In this document: piece after piece, positions 54,018 to 62,790 of the stretch | How positions within the stretch are numbered: the first letter of the stretch is position 1 | How the letters are laid out: every line of letters begins with the position of its first letter | Notes under the pieces: model-generated | Told to the model about the DNA's origin: nothing | What the model saw: the letters and a program-made list of their open reading frames with translations, nothing else | Databases searched by the model: none | Origin: Gp22-AA3 sp964384905 | GTDB taxonomy: Bacteria > Acidobacteriota > Polarisedimenticolia > Gp22-AA2 | Direction of reading: 5' to 3' | Length of the DNA stretch: 64,000 nt | Assembly: GCA_964384905.1 (NCBI GenBank) | Contig: CAYLND010000002.1 | Span: 1 to 64,000, forward strand | Position numbers and translations under genes: made by a program

Positions 54018-55750
54018 AAGCGGTGATTCTCGCCGGCGGCCGGGACACACATCTGGTGCCGCTGGTGCGGACGATGCCCAAGCCGCTCCTGCCGGTGGCC
54101 AATCGCCCGATGGTGGAGTACCTTCTGGATCTCCTGAAGGACAACGGCATCCGTGAGGTCGCCCTCACCATCAACGAGGACGCCGATCGGTACGAGGAGG
54201 TTCTCGGTGACGGCCGCCGGCTCGGGATGCGGCTGCATTACTCGCGCGAGACCGTCCCGAGCGGCACGGCGGGATGCCTGCTCCCCCTGGCCGATTTCCT
54301 CGGGCGCAAGCCGTTCCTCGTCATCCACGGGAGTCTGTTCCTGAACGCCGATCTGAAGGGGCTGATCGACTCCCACCGGCTCCGCAGGGCGGTCGCCACC
54401 CTGGGCGTCCGCAGGACGTCCGGCGGCTCGCGTGACTGGCATCAGCTGGAATTGCGACTCGGGGAAGGGGACCGCGTCGAGGGGATCAAGGTTCACGATC
54501 TCTCCGATCGCGGGCGGCATGCCCCCGTGCCGGCGGGCGTGTACATGTTCGATCCGGCGGTCCTGGGCTCGATCGAGCCGGGGATCTACTACGACATCAA
54601 GGAGCAGCTGCTGCCCCGGCTGCGTCAGGAAGGGAAGCCGGTGTTCGCCTGCGAGATCCAGGGCTACTGCCGGAACGTTCTGGAGATGAACGACTACCTG
54701 AAAGTCAATCGGTCCGTTCTGCGTGCGGAGGTGAACGGATACCGCTTCGAGGGCCAGATCGCCGACGGCATCTGGGTTGGACGGGGAAGCGACGTCTCGC
54801 CGCAGGCGACCCTCCTCGGACCGGTGATGATCGGACGGGACTGCGTCATCGGGCCCGGCGTCCAGATCATCGGCCCCACCTGCATCGGAGACGGTTGTCT
54901 GGTGGAGGAGGGGGCCCTGTTGAGGGAGAGCCTGCTGCATCCCGGAGCCCGGGTGGAGCAGAATTCCAGGGTCGAGGGGTGCGTCCTGACCGCGGACACC
55001 GTGGTTACCTCGGGCCAGGCCTTGCGGGAGGTGGTGACGATCCCGGAAGGGCTGGACGTGGGCGAGCTCGACCTGGCCGACGCCGAGCTGCTGATCCAGG
55101 GAGTGGCGGCGTCCGCCGGCCGGTACGCGCAGAGTCATCTGCGCTACCTGCTCTATCGCACGTGCAAGCGCGGGCTCGATCTGGCGGCGGCGCTGGCCGG
55201 TCTGGTCGTGCTATCGCCCTTGTTCGTCGCGGTGGCTCTCGCCATCAGGATGACGAGCCCCGGTCCGGTCTTCTTCCGGCAAAGGCGGTGCGGTCGCCAC
55301 GGGCGCGAGTTCATGATGGTCAAGTTCCGCACCATGGTGAAGGACGCCGAGAACATGCAGGCGCAGCTCCGACCGCTCAACGAAGTGGACGGGCCCGTCT
55401 TCAAGATGGAGAACGATCCGCGCTCCACGACCCTCGGGCGTTTCATGCGCAAGTACAGCATCGACGAGATGCCGCAGCTCTGGAACGTCCTGAAAGGTGA
55501 GATGAGCCTGGTCGGCCCCCGGCCCCTGGCCGCCAAGGAGATGCGGTTCTGCTCCGCCTGGCGCGACGTGCGGCTGAAGGTCCGTCCGGGAATCACCGGT
55601 CTGTGGCAGATCAGCGGCCGAAGCAAGAGCTCGTTCCACGATTGGATCCGCCTGGACATCGAATATGTCCAGGAGCGATCCCTGTTCCGGGATCTGCAGA
55701 TACTCTTCAAGACTCTCAGCGTCGTCATCCGGGCGCTGGGGTCTTTCTGA
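54014..55750 (+). CDS. Fusion: degenerate nucleotidyltransferase plus bacterial sugar (phosphoglycosyl) transferase
   Basis: A 578-residue fusion. Residues 1-235 have the sugar-nucleotidyltransferase fold (MKAVILAGGR, PKPLLPVANRPMVEY) but with changed key positions: the loop G-T-R reads D11-T12-H13, and the NGD metal-binding Asp is replaced in FLVIHGSLFL (Ser107). Residues about 245-340 are left-handed beta-helix hexapeptide repeats. Residues about 375-578 are a WcaJ/RfbP-type phosphoglycosyltransferase (MMVKFRTM, YSIDEMPQLWNV, GEMSLVGPRP, RPGITGLWQISG) with one membrane helix. The C-terminal part links the first sugar phosphate to undecaprenyl phosphate; the N-terminal part is probably not catalytic. 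GGAGGT precedes the ATG. Confidence 0.88.
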   Translation: MKAVILAGGRDTHLVPLVRTMPKPLLPVANRPMVEYLLDLLKDNGIREVALTINEDADRYEEVLGDGRRLGMRLHYSRETVPSGTAGCLLPLADFLGRKPFLVIHGSLFLNADLKGLIDSHRLRRAVATLGVRRTSGGSRDWHQLELRLGEGDRVEGIKVHDLSDRGRHAPVPAGVYMFDPAVLGSIEPGIYYDIKEQLLPRLRQEGKPVFACEIQGYCRNVLEMNDYLKVNRSVLRAEVNGYRFEGQIADGIWVGRGSDVSPQATLLGPVMIGRDCVIGPGVQIIGPTCIGDGCLVEEGALLRESLLHPGARVEQNSRVEGCVLTADTVVTSGQALREVVTIPEGLDVGELDLADAELLIQGVAASAGRYAQSHLRYLLYRTCKRGLDLAAALAGLVVLSPLFVAVALAIRMTSPGPVFFRQRRCGRHGREFMMVKFRTMVKDAENMQAQLRPLNEVDGPVFKMENDPRSTTLGRFMRKYSIDEMPQLWNVLKGEMSLVGPRPLAAKEMRFCSAWRDVRLKVRPGITGLWQISGRSKSSFHDWIRLDIEYVQERSLFRDLQILFKTLSVVIRALGSF

Positions 55751-55786
55751 GCCGGCGTCATCGGGCCGGCTGCGCGAAAGGATTGA

Positions 55787-57979
55787 ATGGCTGACGCGGT
55801 CCACCAGGAAACACCGTTCGACCTGCAGCGCTATCTCCACCTTCTGTGGAGACGGAAGTGGCTCATCGCGGGCTTCGCCGCGGTCCTGACGGTGGCGGTG
55901 GGAGTCGGCACCTATTTCCAGCCGAAGCTGTACGAGGCCAAGGTGACCCTCCTCGCCGGTCGGGACAGCCCGCGTCTCTTGACCTCCGATCCGATCCCCG
56001 GCGAGCGGATCGGTCAGCGGGACTATCTGAAGACTCAGGCCGCGATCCTGACCAGCCGCAGCCTCCTCCAGGGGGCGATCAAGGACCTGATGAAGGAAGG
56101 CTTCTACGGTCAGGTGGACCCCGCGAAGATCGAGGAGAAATCCCTGGCCGCCGCCGCCGAGCTGCAGCGCCGGGTGCGGGTCGTGACCACGGAGGACACG
56201 CAGGTGATCTCCGTCATCGTGGAAGGAGGGCTGCCGGACCGGGTCGCCCGCATCGCCAACGCCATCGCCGACGAGTTCGTCAACAGCAACGAGGAATCCA
56301 GAGTGTCGATGGCGAACCAGGCGGTCGCCTGGCTCACCACCAAGCTGGCCGAGCAGCGCGTCAAGCTGACCGCCGCGGAGGACGACCTGAGGGCGTACAA
56401 GGAGAAGGAGAAAATCGTCGCCCCGGATGACGCCGATCCCTTCTCGACGTTGAACCTGAGCCGGCTCAACGACGACTACCTGACCACCCGGTTCCAGCTG
56501 ATGGAGAAGCAGGCGCGGCTCGCCGCGATGAAGAAGAGCCGCGAATCCCATTCCGCGAAGGGCCGGGCCTCCGCGGCCGCGTCCCTGGACCTGGAGATTC
56601 AGCGCAAGCTCCGGGAGAGCCTGGAGGCCGAATACGTCCAGGCCCAGGTCGATCTCCGGAATCTGTCGCAGCGCTATGGTCCGGAGCATCCCGACATCAT
56701 CACGCTCAAGGAGAAGGTGGCGAAGATTGCCAAGGAGCTGGAGAACGTCGGCGACACCCCCGCCCGCCCTGAAGAGGCGCCCGTGGTCACGCAGGCCCAG
56801 ATCGCCGATCTCCAGGCCGAGGTGACTGCTCTGACCCAGAAGGAATCGGCCCTGGCGAGCACTCTCGAAGCGTACAAGGCGCAGGCCCGCAGCCAGTCGA
56901 AGACCGCGATCGGCTATTCGCTGCGCAAGCAGGCGGTCGACCTGAACCGCCAGACGTACAACGATCTCCTGGCGCGTCTCAACGACGCGCAGCTCTCCGG
57001 CCAGATCAAGGTCAACACGGTCAAGGTCCTGGACCGGGCCGAGCCGCCCAAGGGGCCGGTGGAGCCCCAGCCGGCGCGCAACCTGATGGTGGCGGTCCTT
57101 CTGGGACTGGTGCTCGGAGTCGGTCTCGCCATTCTCGCGGAGAACCTCGACCGTGGCATCAAGAATCCCGAAGAGGCGGTGCGCTACCTGCGTCTGCCGC
57201 TCCTCACCGTCATTCCAGGATTCGGTCTCGGCCGGGGCGTCGGGAAGGAGGAGGGGAAGGCCAAGCTCGTCACGATCGACGAGCCGCGCTCGCACGCCGC
57301 CGAGTGCTATCGGAACCTGAGGACCTCCATCCTGTTCTCGACCGGGCATCCCGTGCCCAAGACGATCCTGATCACCAGCGCGGTGGGCGGCGAGGGCAAA
57401 TCGACCACCGCCGCCAACCTGGCGGTGGTGATGAGCCAGAACGGCCGGAAGGTCCTGCTGATCGACGGCGATCTCCGGAGACCGGCCCTGCATCGTTACT
57501 TCACGCGGCAGAAGGGCGGCGGCATCGTCCGCCTCCTGAAGGAGACCTGCCGGCCGGAGGAGGCGGTGCAACGCTCCTTCGTCGAGAATCTCGATCTTCT
57601 CCTGTGTCACGAGGCTCCGAGCAATCCCTCCGAGCTTCTCGGGTCGAGCCGGATGCTCAGCATGATCGCGCACTTCCGTGAGCGCTACGACGTCGTGGTG
57701 ATCGACTCCCCCGTGGTCGTCTCGGTCGCGGACTCTCTCATCCTGGCGTCGAGGGCCGAGGCGATCGTCATGGTGCACCGCCCCGGCGCGGCGAGCCGGG
57801 AGATGGTGCGGCACGCGCGCGAGAGCCTCGACCAGGTGAAGGCCAACATCCTCGGTCTGGTCCTGAACAACGTCGACCTCGAGGCGCAGCCGTACGCCTA
57901 TTCGCACCATCGCTACTACGGCTACGGCATGGAGGACGAGCCGAAGCCACGGAACGACCGGGTGGGGAAGAAGGCGTGA
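55787..57979 (+). CDS. Wzc/GumC-type chain-length regulator with tyrosine kinase domain
   Basis: A 730-residue protein. The Wzz part has membrane helices near 25-45 and 430-450 around a coiled-coil periplasmic region (about 160-370). The cytoplasmic BY-kinase has Walker A VGGEGKSTTAANLA (about 533-545), Walker A' VLLIDGDLRRP (about 555) and Walker B DVVVIDSPVV (about 636). The tail carries a tyrosine cluster (YAYSHHRYYGYG) for autophosphorylation. It controls polymer length and export with the Wza-type protein. AAAGGA precedes the ATG, 36 bases after the transferase gene. Confidence 0.92.
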   Translation: MADAVHQETPFDLQRYLHLLWRRKWLIAGFAAVLTVAVGVGTYFQPKLYEAKVTLLAGRDSPRLLTSDPIPGERIGQRDYLKTQAAILTSRSLLQGAIKDLMKEGFYGQVDPAKIEEKSLAAAAELQRRVRVVTTEDTQVISVIVEGGLPDRVARIANAIADEFVNSNEESRVSMANQAVAWLTTKLAEQRVKLTAAEDDLRAYKEKEKIVAPDDADPFSTLNLSRLNDDYLTTRFQLMEKQARLAAMKKSRESHSAKGRASAAASLDLEIQRKLRESLEAEYVQAQVDLRNLSQRYGPEHPDIITLKEKVAKIAKELENVGDTPARPEEAPVVTQAQIADLQAEVTALTQKESALASTLEAYKAQARSQSKTAIGYSLRKQAVDLNRQTYNDLLARLNDAQLSGQIKVNTVKVLDRAEPPKGPVEPQPARNLMVAVLLGLVLGVGLAILAENLDRGIKNPEEAVRYLRLPLLTVIPGFGLGRGVGKEEGKAKLVTIDEPRSHAAECYRNLRTSILFSTGHPVPKTILITSAVGGEGKSTTAANLAVVMSQNGRKVLLIDGDLRRPALHRYFTRQKGGGIVRLLKETCRPEEAVQRSFVENLDLLLCHEAPSNPSELLGSSRMLSMIAHFRERYDVVVIDSPVVVSVADSLILASRAEAIVMVHRPGAASREMVRHARESLDQVKANILGLVLNNVDLEAQPYAYSHHRYYGYGMEDEPKPRNDRVGKKA

Positions 57980-58998
57980 AGCTCGTCATCCAGATCCCCT
58001 GCCTGAACGAGGAGGCGACGCTGCCCATCACGCTGACCGGCCTGCCGCGCGCCCTGCCTGGCGTGGACTCCATCGAGGTCCTGGTGATCGACGACGGCAG
58101 CACGGACGGAACGGTGGAGGTCGCGCGGCGGATGGGGGTCGACCATGTGGTGAGGCTGCCCCGACATCAGGGGCTGGCCGCCGCGTTTCGCGTCGGGCTG
58201 GAGGCGAGCCTGAAGCTGGGAGCCGACATCATCGTGAACACCGACGCCGACAACCAGTACGAGCCCCGCGATATCGGGCGTCTGGTGCAGCCGATCCTCG
58301 ACGGTCGTGCCGACATGGTCGTCGGCGACCGCCAGGTTCAGGAAATCCGGCACTTCTCGGCGATCAAAAAGCTGCTGCACCGGGTCGGGGACTGGGTGAT
58401 GGTGCGGCTCTCCGGAATCGAGCTTCTCGATTCCACCAGCGGATTCCGGGCGTACAGCCGGGAAGCGGCGCTGCGGCTCAACGTCTTCTCGAAGTTCACG
58501 TACACGCTGGAGACGCTGATCCAGGCCGGCAAGAAGCATCTGACCGTGGCGCACGTGCCGGTGCGGGTCAACGAGAAGCTGAGAGAATCCCGTCTCTTCC
58601 CGGGCCTCTGGTTCTACCTGAAACGATCGGCCAGCACCATGGTCCGGATCTACTCGATGTACGAGCCCCTGAAGATCTTCTCGTATCTGGGTGCCCTCGT
58701 CGGTGGCGCCGGAGTGCTGCTGCTGGTGCGCTTTCTCTATTACACCCTGGTCTCCGCGGGACCGGTCGGCAAGATCCAGTCCCTCCTGGCCGGCGTCGCG
58801 CTGATCGCGATGGGGCTGCTGCTCGGTCTGATCGGGGTCGTGAGCGACCTGATCGCCGCCAACCGCACGCTGGTGGAAGACATCCAGTATCGGGTGCGCC
58901 GGATGGAGCTGCAGGCTCCCGGTCACGAGGCCGAAACATCCGGGACGGCGCGCCTGGAAGCCCTCCCTCCGAAGGCGCTCGCGGGGAGAGACCGATGA
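57976..58998 (+). CDS. GT2 polyprenyl-phosphate glycosyltransferase (DPM1/GtrB-like)
   Basis: A 340-residue enzyme: catalytic domain with IQIPCLNEEATLP, LVIDDGSTDGTVE and the metal motif NTDADNQY, followed by SGFRAYSREAAL. Two C-terminal membrane helices (about 230-255 and 265-285) match GtrB/ArnC-type proteins, which make polyprenyl-phosphate-linked sugars. It could supply the donor for the GT-C enzymes in the locus. GTG start overlapping the kinase stop; ATGA overlap with the epimerase. Confidence 0.88.
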   Translation: MKLVIQIPCLNEEATLPITLTGLPRALPGVDSIEVLVIDDGSTDGTVEVARRMGVDHVVRLPRHQGLAAAFRVGLEASLKLGADIIVNTDADNQYEPRDIGRLVQPILDGRADMVVGDRQVQEIRHFSAIKKLLHRVGDWVMVRLSGIELLDSTSGFRAYSREAALRLNVFSKFTYTLETLIQAGKKHLTVAHVPVRVNEKLRESRLFPGLWFYLKRSASTMVRIYSMYEPLKIFSYLGALVGGAGVLLLVRFLYYTLVSAGPVGKIQSLLAGVALIAMGLLLGLIGVVSDLIAANRTLVEDIQYRVRRMELQAPGHEAETSGTARLEALPPKALAGRDR

Positions 58999-60128
58999 CC
59001 CGCCGGACGATCCTGGTGACCGGCGGCGCCGGATTCATCGGCACGCACCTGACATCGGCCCTGATCGAGAAAGGCCATCGGGTGCGGGTGCTCGACGTCC
59101 TGGATCCGCAGGTCCACGGCTCCGGCCCCGGCCGGCCGAGCGCTGAAGACATCGAGATGATCCGGGGGGATCTGCTGGACCCCGACGCGCTGAGTCGCGC
59201 CCTGGCCGGCGCGGAGGTCGTGTTCCACCTGGCGGCCGCCGTGGGGGTGGGGCAGTCGATGTACGAAGCGGCGCGCTATACCCGCGTCAACAGCGTCGGG
59301 ACCGCGATGCTGATGGAACGAATCACCGCGCCGGGGTCGCGGGTGGAGAAGGTGATCGTTGCCTCCTCGATGTCGATCTACGGCGAGGGTCGGTATCGCT
59401 GCGCCGCGTGCGGTCCCGTGGCGCCCGAGCTTCGCAGCCGGGAGCAGCTCCTCGATGGACGATGGGAGCCGCCCTGTCCCGGCTGCGGGGAGCGCCTCGA
59501 GGCCGTGCCCACCGACGAGTCCAAGCCGCTGAATCCGACCTCGGTCTACGGGGTGACCAAGCGCAGCCAGGAGGAGACCGTCCTGGTGATGGGCCGGTCG
59601 TACGGAATCCCGGCGGTCGCGCTCCGCTATTTCAACGTCTACGGCCCCGGCCAGGCCCTCTCCAATCCGTACACCGGCGCGGCGGCGATCTTCGCGAGCC
59701 GTCTCCTCCACCAGCAGCCCCCCTGCCTGTTCGAGGACGGGGAGCAGGGACGCGATTTCACGCACGTGAGCGACATCGTCCAGGCGAATCTTCTGGCCAT
59801 GGAGAGGAGCGAGGCCGACGAGCAGGCGCTCAACGTCGGGACCGGGGTCCTGACCTCGATCCTGGATCTCGCGCGCGGTCTGACCCGGAAGCTGGCTCCG
59901 GACGACGGAGTGGCGCCCAGAATCCTGGGAACGTTCCGGGAGGGCGACATCCGGCACTGCTACGCCGACATCGCGCGGATCCGGACGCTGCTGGGGTACG
60001 AGCCCAGGGTGAGGATCGAACAAGGGTTCGACGGCCTCGCCGCGTGGGCCCGCACGCAGGAGTCGGTGGACCGGTTCGATCGGGCGGCCGCCGAGCTGGT
60101 TTCGCGCGGCCTGGTGATTGGAAGATGA
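58995..60128 (+). CDS. NAD-dependent sugar epimerase with Cys4 insert (dTDP-L-rhamnose 4-epimerase-like)
   Basis: A 377-residue extended SDR enzyme. NAD-binding is TGGAGFIG (9-16); the catalytic set is Ser124/Ser125 (ASSMSIYG) and Y185-x3-K189 (SVYGVTK). An insert at about 133-165 holds two CxxC pairs (CAAC 136-139, CPGC 161-164), which likely bind zinc. This insert is known from dTDP-L-rhamnose 4-epimerases (making 6-deoxy-L-talose), so that reaction is the best guess; UDP-sugar 4-epimerisation is the alternative. Confidence 0.85.
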   Translation: MTRRTILVTGGAGFIGTHLTSALIEKGHRVRVLDVLDPQVHGSGPGRPSAEDIEMIRGDLLDPDALSRALAGAEVVFHLAAAVGVGQSMYEAARYTRVNSVGTAMLMERITAPGSRVEKVIVASSMSIYGEGRYRCAACGPVAPELRSREQLLDGRWEPPCPGCGERLEAVPTDESKPLNPTSVYGVTKRSQEETVLVMGRSYGIPAVALRYFNVYGPGQALSNPYTGAAAIFASRLLHQQPPCLFEDGEQGRDFTHVSDIVQANLLAMERSEADEQALNVGTGVLTSILDLARGLTRKLAPDDGVAPRILGTFREGDIRHCYADIARIRTLLGYEPRVRIEQGFDGLAAWARTQESVDRFDRAAAELVSRGLVIGR

Positions 60129-60145
60129 AAGGAGACAACGGGACG

Positions 60146-61636
60146 ATGTTCAGAGCGCTGGTGACCAACCCGCCCTGGCCGGGAGACGGCTTCGGGGCGC
60201 GATCCTCGGTCAGGTGGCCGCACAAGCGGAAGGACAAGAAGCTCGAGTACCCGATTTTCCTCTCGTACGCCGTCGCCCTGACCCGGGCGGCCGGCGTCGA
60301 GACCTCCTTCCTGGACGGCGTGTGCGATGAGCTGGGGACCGAGGCGTACGCGGCCGAGGTCGATCGACTCGCGCCCGATTTCATCGCCATGGAGTGCTCC
60401 ACCCCCTCCATCGACCACGACCTCGCGTCGGTGCGCCGCATCAAGGAGCGCCGGCCCCGCGTCTTCATCGCCCTGATGGGATCGCACGCGACCTATTTCC
60501 ACCAGCAGCTCCTCCAGGAGAACCCGGAGGTGGACGCCATCATCCGCGGCGAGTTCGAGATCACCATCCGTGAGATCGCCCTCGCCCTGAAGAACGGGGC
60601 GCCGCTTTCGGGAGTCGCCGGTCTGACGTTCCGTGAGGGTCCATCGATCCGGGTCAATCCGGAGCGGCCGTTCGACATCGACCTCGACACCTGGCCCTAC
60701 CCGGCCCGGGACATCGTGCCGATCGGGAAGTACCAGACCGCCCAGTACCAGGGGCGCAACGGCACCTTCATGCTCTCCAGCCGTGGCTGCCCCTACCGGT
60801 GCACCTTCTGCCTGTGGCCCGGCACGATGGTCGGACGGGACTTCCGCGCCCGCCGGCCGGAGTCGGTGGTCGACGAGATGGAGCACCTGGTGAACCACTA
60901 CGGAGTGGACGACATCTATTTCGACGACGACACCATGACCATCGATCGCGAGCGTCTTCTGGAAATCTGCCGGCTGATCCAGAAGCGCGACCTCAAGGTC
61001 CACTGGATCGCCATGGGCCGGGTCGACACGGTGGACGAGGAGCTTCTGAGCGAGATGCGCAAGGCCGGGTGCGACAACATCTATCTCGGGGTGGAGTCGG
61101 GCTCGCCGGAGATCCTGAAGCGTCTCAAGAAGGGCGTCCAGCTGCCCCAGGTCGAGCGCGCCTTCCGGATCGCCCGGAAGGTCGGCGTCAAGACCCAGGC
61201 CTTTTTCATGCTGGGTGGGCCTGGAGAAACCCAGGAGACGCTGAAGGAGACGATCGAGTTCGCCGTCCGTCTGGACCCCGACAACGCCCAGTTCGCCGCG
61301 GCGGTCCCGTACCCGGGGACGGAGATGTACGAGGAGTCCCTGCGCAAGGGATACCTGAAGGCCAGCAGCTGGGAGGACTACGCCGCCCGGGACATCGTGC
61401 TGGAGACCGAGACGCTGTCCCGTCTCGACCTGGAGAAGGCCCGTCTGGAGGCATACCGCCGCTTCTACCTCAGGCCCCGCTTCATCCTGCGCACGGCGCT
61501 GCGTCTGACGAGCCTGCGCGAGGTCCGTCGGGTCTTCCGGGGAACGCTGTCGATCGTCAGCCGGCTGATCTACTTCTCCAAGAACGTGAAGAGGAAGGCA
61601 CGGGGGACGCCGCCCGGCGCCTTGGAGCATGCCTGA
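60146..61636 (+). CDS. B12-binding radical SAM protein (paralogue 2)
   Basis: A 496-residue protein. An N-terminal cobalamin-binding-type domain (FRALVTNPPWPGDG opening) is followed by the radical SAM motif SRGCPYRCTFCLW, then DDDTMT and LGVESGSPEIL. It closely resembles the protein at 51304-52800 through the catalytic core. AAAGGAG (60128-60134) supports ATG 60146; an ATG at 60125 overlapping the epimerase stop as ATGA is also in frame. Likely substrate is a glycan or lipid component, unknown. Confidence 0.86.
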   Translation: MFRALVTNPPWPGDGFGARSSVRWPHKRKDKKLEYPIFLSYAVALTRAAGVETSFLDGVCDELGTEAYAAEVDRLAPDFIAMECSTPSIDHDLASVRRIKERRPRVFIALMGSHATYFHQQLLQENPEVDAIIRGEFEITIREIALALKNGAPLSGVAGLTFREGPSIRVNPERPFDIDLDTWPYPARDIVPIGKYQTAQYQGRNGTFMLSSRGCPYRCTFCLWPGTMVGRDFRARRPESVVDEMEHLVNHYGVDDIYFDDDTMTIDRERLLEICRLIQKRDLKVHWIAMGRVDTVDEELLSEMRKAGCDNIYLGVESGSPEILKRLKKGVQLPQVERAFRIARKVGVKTQAFFMLGGPGETQETLKETIEFAVRLDPDNAQFAAAVPYPGTEMYEESLRKGYLKASSWEDYAARDIVLETETLSRLDLEKARLEAYRRFYLRPRFILRTALRLTSLREVRRVFRGTLSIVSRLIYFSKNVKRKARGTPPGALEHA

Positions 61637-61638
61637 GG

Positions 61639-62790
61639 ATGACCGTCTGCTATTGGGGAACCTACGACAGCGAGTATCCGCGCAATCGGATTCTCATGGC
61701 GGGTCTCAGGGCCAGCGGCGTCGAGGTGCGCGAATGTCACTTCCCGCTCTGGAAGGACACCGCGCAGAAAGTGCGGCAGGCGCGCTCGGGATGGGCGCGG
61801 CCCGGACTGATCCTCCGGTGGGCGCGGGCCTACGTCACCCTCTCGGCGCGCTTCCTGGTCTCGCCACGCCCGGACTTCTTGTTCGTCGGCTACTCGGGTC
61901 ACTTCGATGTGTTCCCGGCCTGGCTGCTCTGCCGCGTGCGGCGCGTCCCGCTGATCTTCGACGCCTTCCTGAGCCTCTACGACTCGATCGTGCTCGATCG
62001 AGGCGCCCTGGCGCGGCGCGGATTCAAGGCGAGGCTCCTGGCCTGGGTGGATCGCAACGCCTGCCGTCTCGCCGATCGTGTCCTCCTGGACACGCGCTCG
62101 CACGCCGAGTTCTTCCGCGAGACCTTCGGCCTGCCCGCCGAGAAATTCTGGGTGCTCCCGATCGGCGCGGATGACCGCGTCTTCCGTCCCGATCGAGGCG
62201 CGTCGCGGAATGGCCGCCCCTACACCGTGCTCCACTTCGGACGCTATATTCCCCTGCACGGCCTGGAGACGGTGGTCCGGGCGGCCAGGCTGCTGGAGGA
62301 CAGGGGCGCCGCATGCCGGTTCCTGATGGTGGGCGATGGCGAGGAGAGAGCGCGCATCGAGATCCTGGCCCGGCAGCTCCGGTTGCGCAGCGTGGAGTTC
62401 CGCGCCCCCGAGACTCCGGAGCGCCTGGCCAGGACGATGCGCGAGGCCGATCTCTGCCTGGGGATCTTCGGGGAGACCGGCAAGGCCTCCCGGGTGATTC
62501 CGAACAAGGTGTACGAGGCGATGGCGGCCGGGAAGCCGGTCATCACCGGCGACTCTCCCGCCGCCCGGGAGCTGCTGACGAACGAGGCGGACTGCCTGCT
62601 CTGCAGCCGAGGGGATCCCGGGGCGCTGGCGGACGCGATCCTGCGGCTCCGGAACGACGCCGCCCTGGCGGAGCGTCTCGCGCTCGCGGGCCGGAAGCGG
62701 TTCCAGGAGAAGGCCGCTCCCGACGTGATCGGCCGGCTGCTCGTCGAGCGGCTCGAGGGATGGAAAGGGCATCATGACCGCGCGGCTTGA
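61639..62790 (+). CDS. GT4 family glycosyltransferase
   Basis: A 383-residue GT-B enzyme. The N-terminal half (VCYWGTYDSEYPRNRILMAGL) is followed by the donor domain TVLHFGRYIPLHGLETVVRAA, MVGDGEERAR and the E-x7-E motif within NKVYEAMAAGKPVITGDSPAARELL. It starts 2 bases after the radical SAM stop and overlaps the next gene by 17 bases. Sugar specificity unknown. Confidence 0.86.
   Translation: MTVCYWGTYDSEYPRNRILMAGLRASGVEVRECHFPLWKDTAQKVRQARSGWARPGLILRWARAYVTLSARFLVSPRPDFLFVGYSGHFDVFPAWLLCRVRRVPLIFDAFLSLYDSIVLDRGALARRGFKARLLAWVDRNACRLADRVLLDTRSHAEFFRETFGLPAEKFWVLPIGADDRVFRPDRGASRNGRPYTVLHFGRYIPLHGLETVVRAARLLEDRGAACRFLMVGDGEERARIEILARQLRLRSVEFRAPETPERLARTMREADLCLGIFGETGKASRVIPNKVYEAMAAGKPVITGDSPAARELLTNEADCLLCSRGDPGALADAILRLRNDAALAERLALAGRKRFQEKAAPDVIGRLLVERLEGWKGHHDRAA

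Noticed and set aside
55211..57910. 899-codon open frame on the minus strand opposite the transferase and Wzc-type genes
   Set aside because: Pure antisense shadow of strong coding regions with no recognisable protein.
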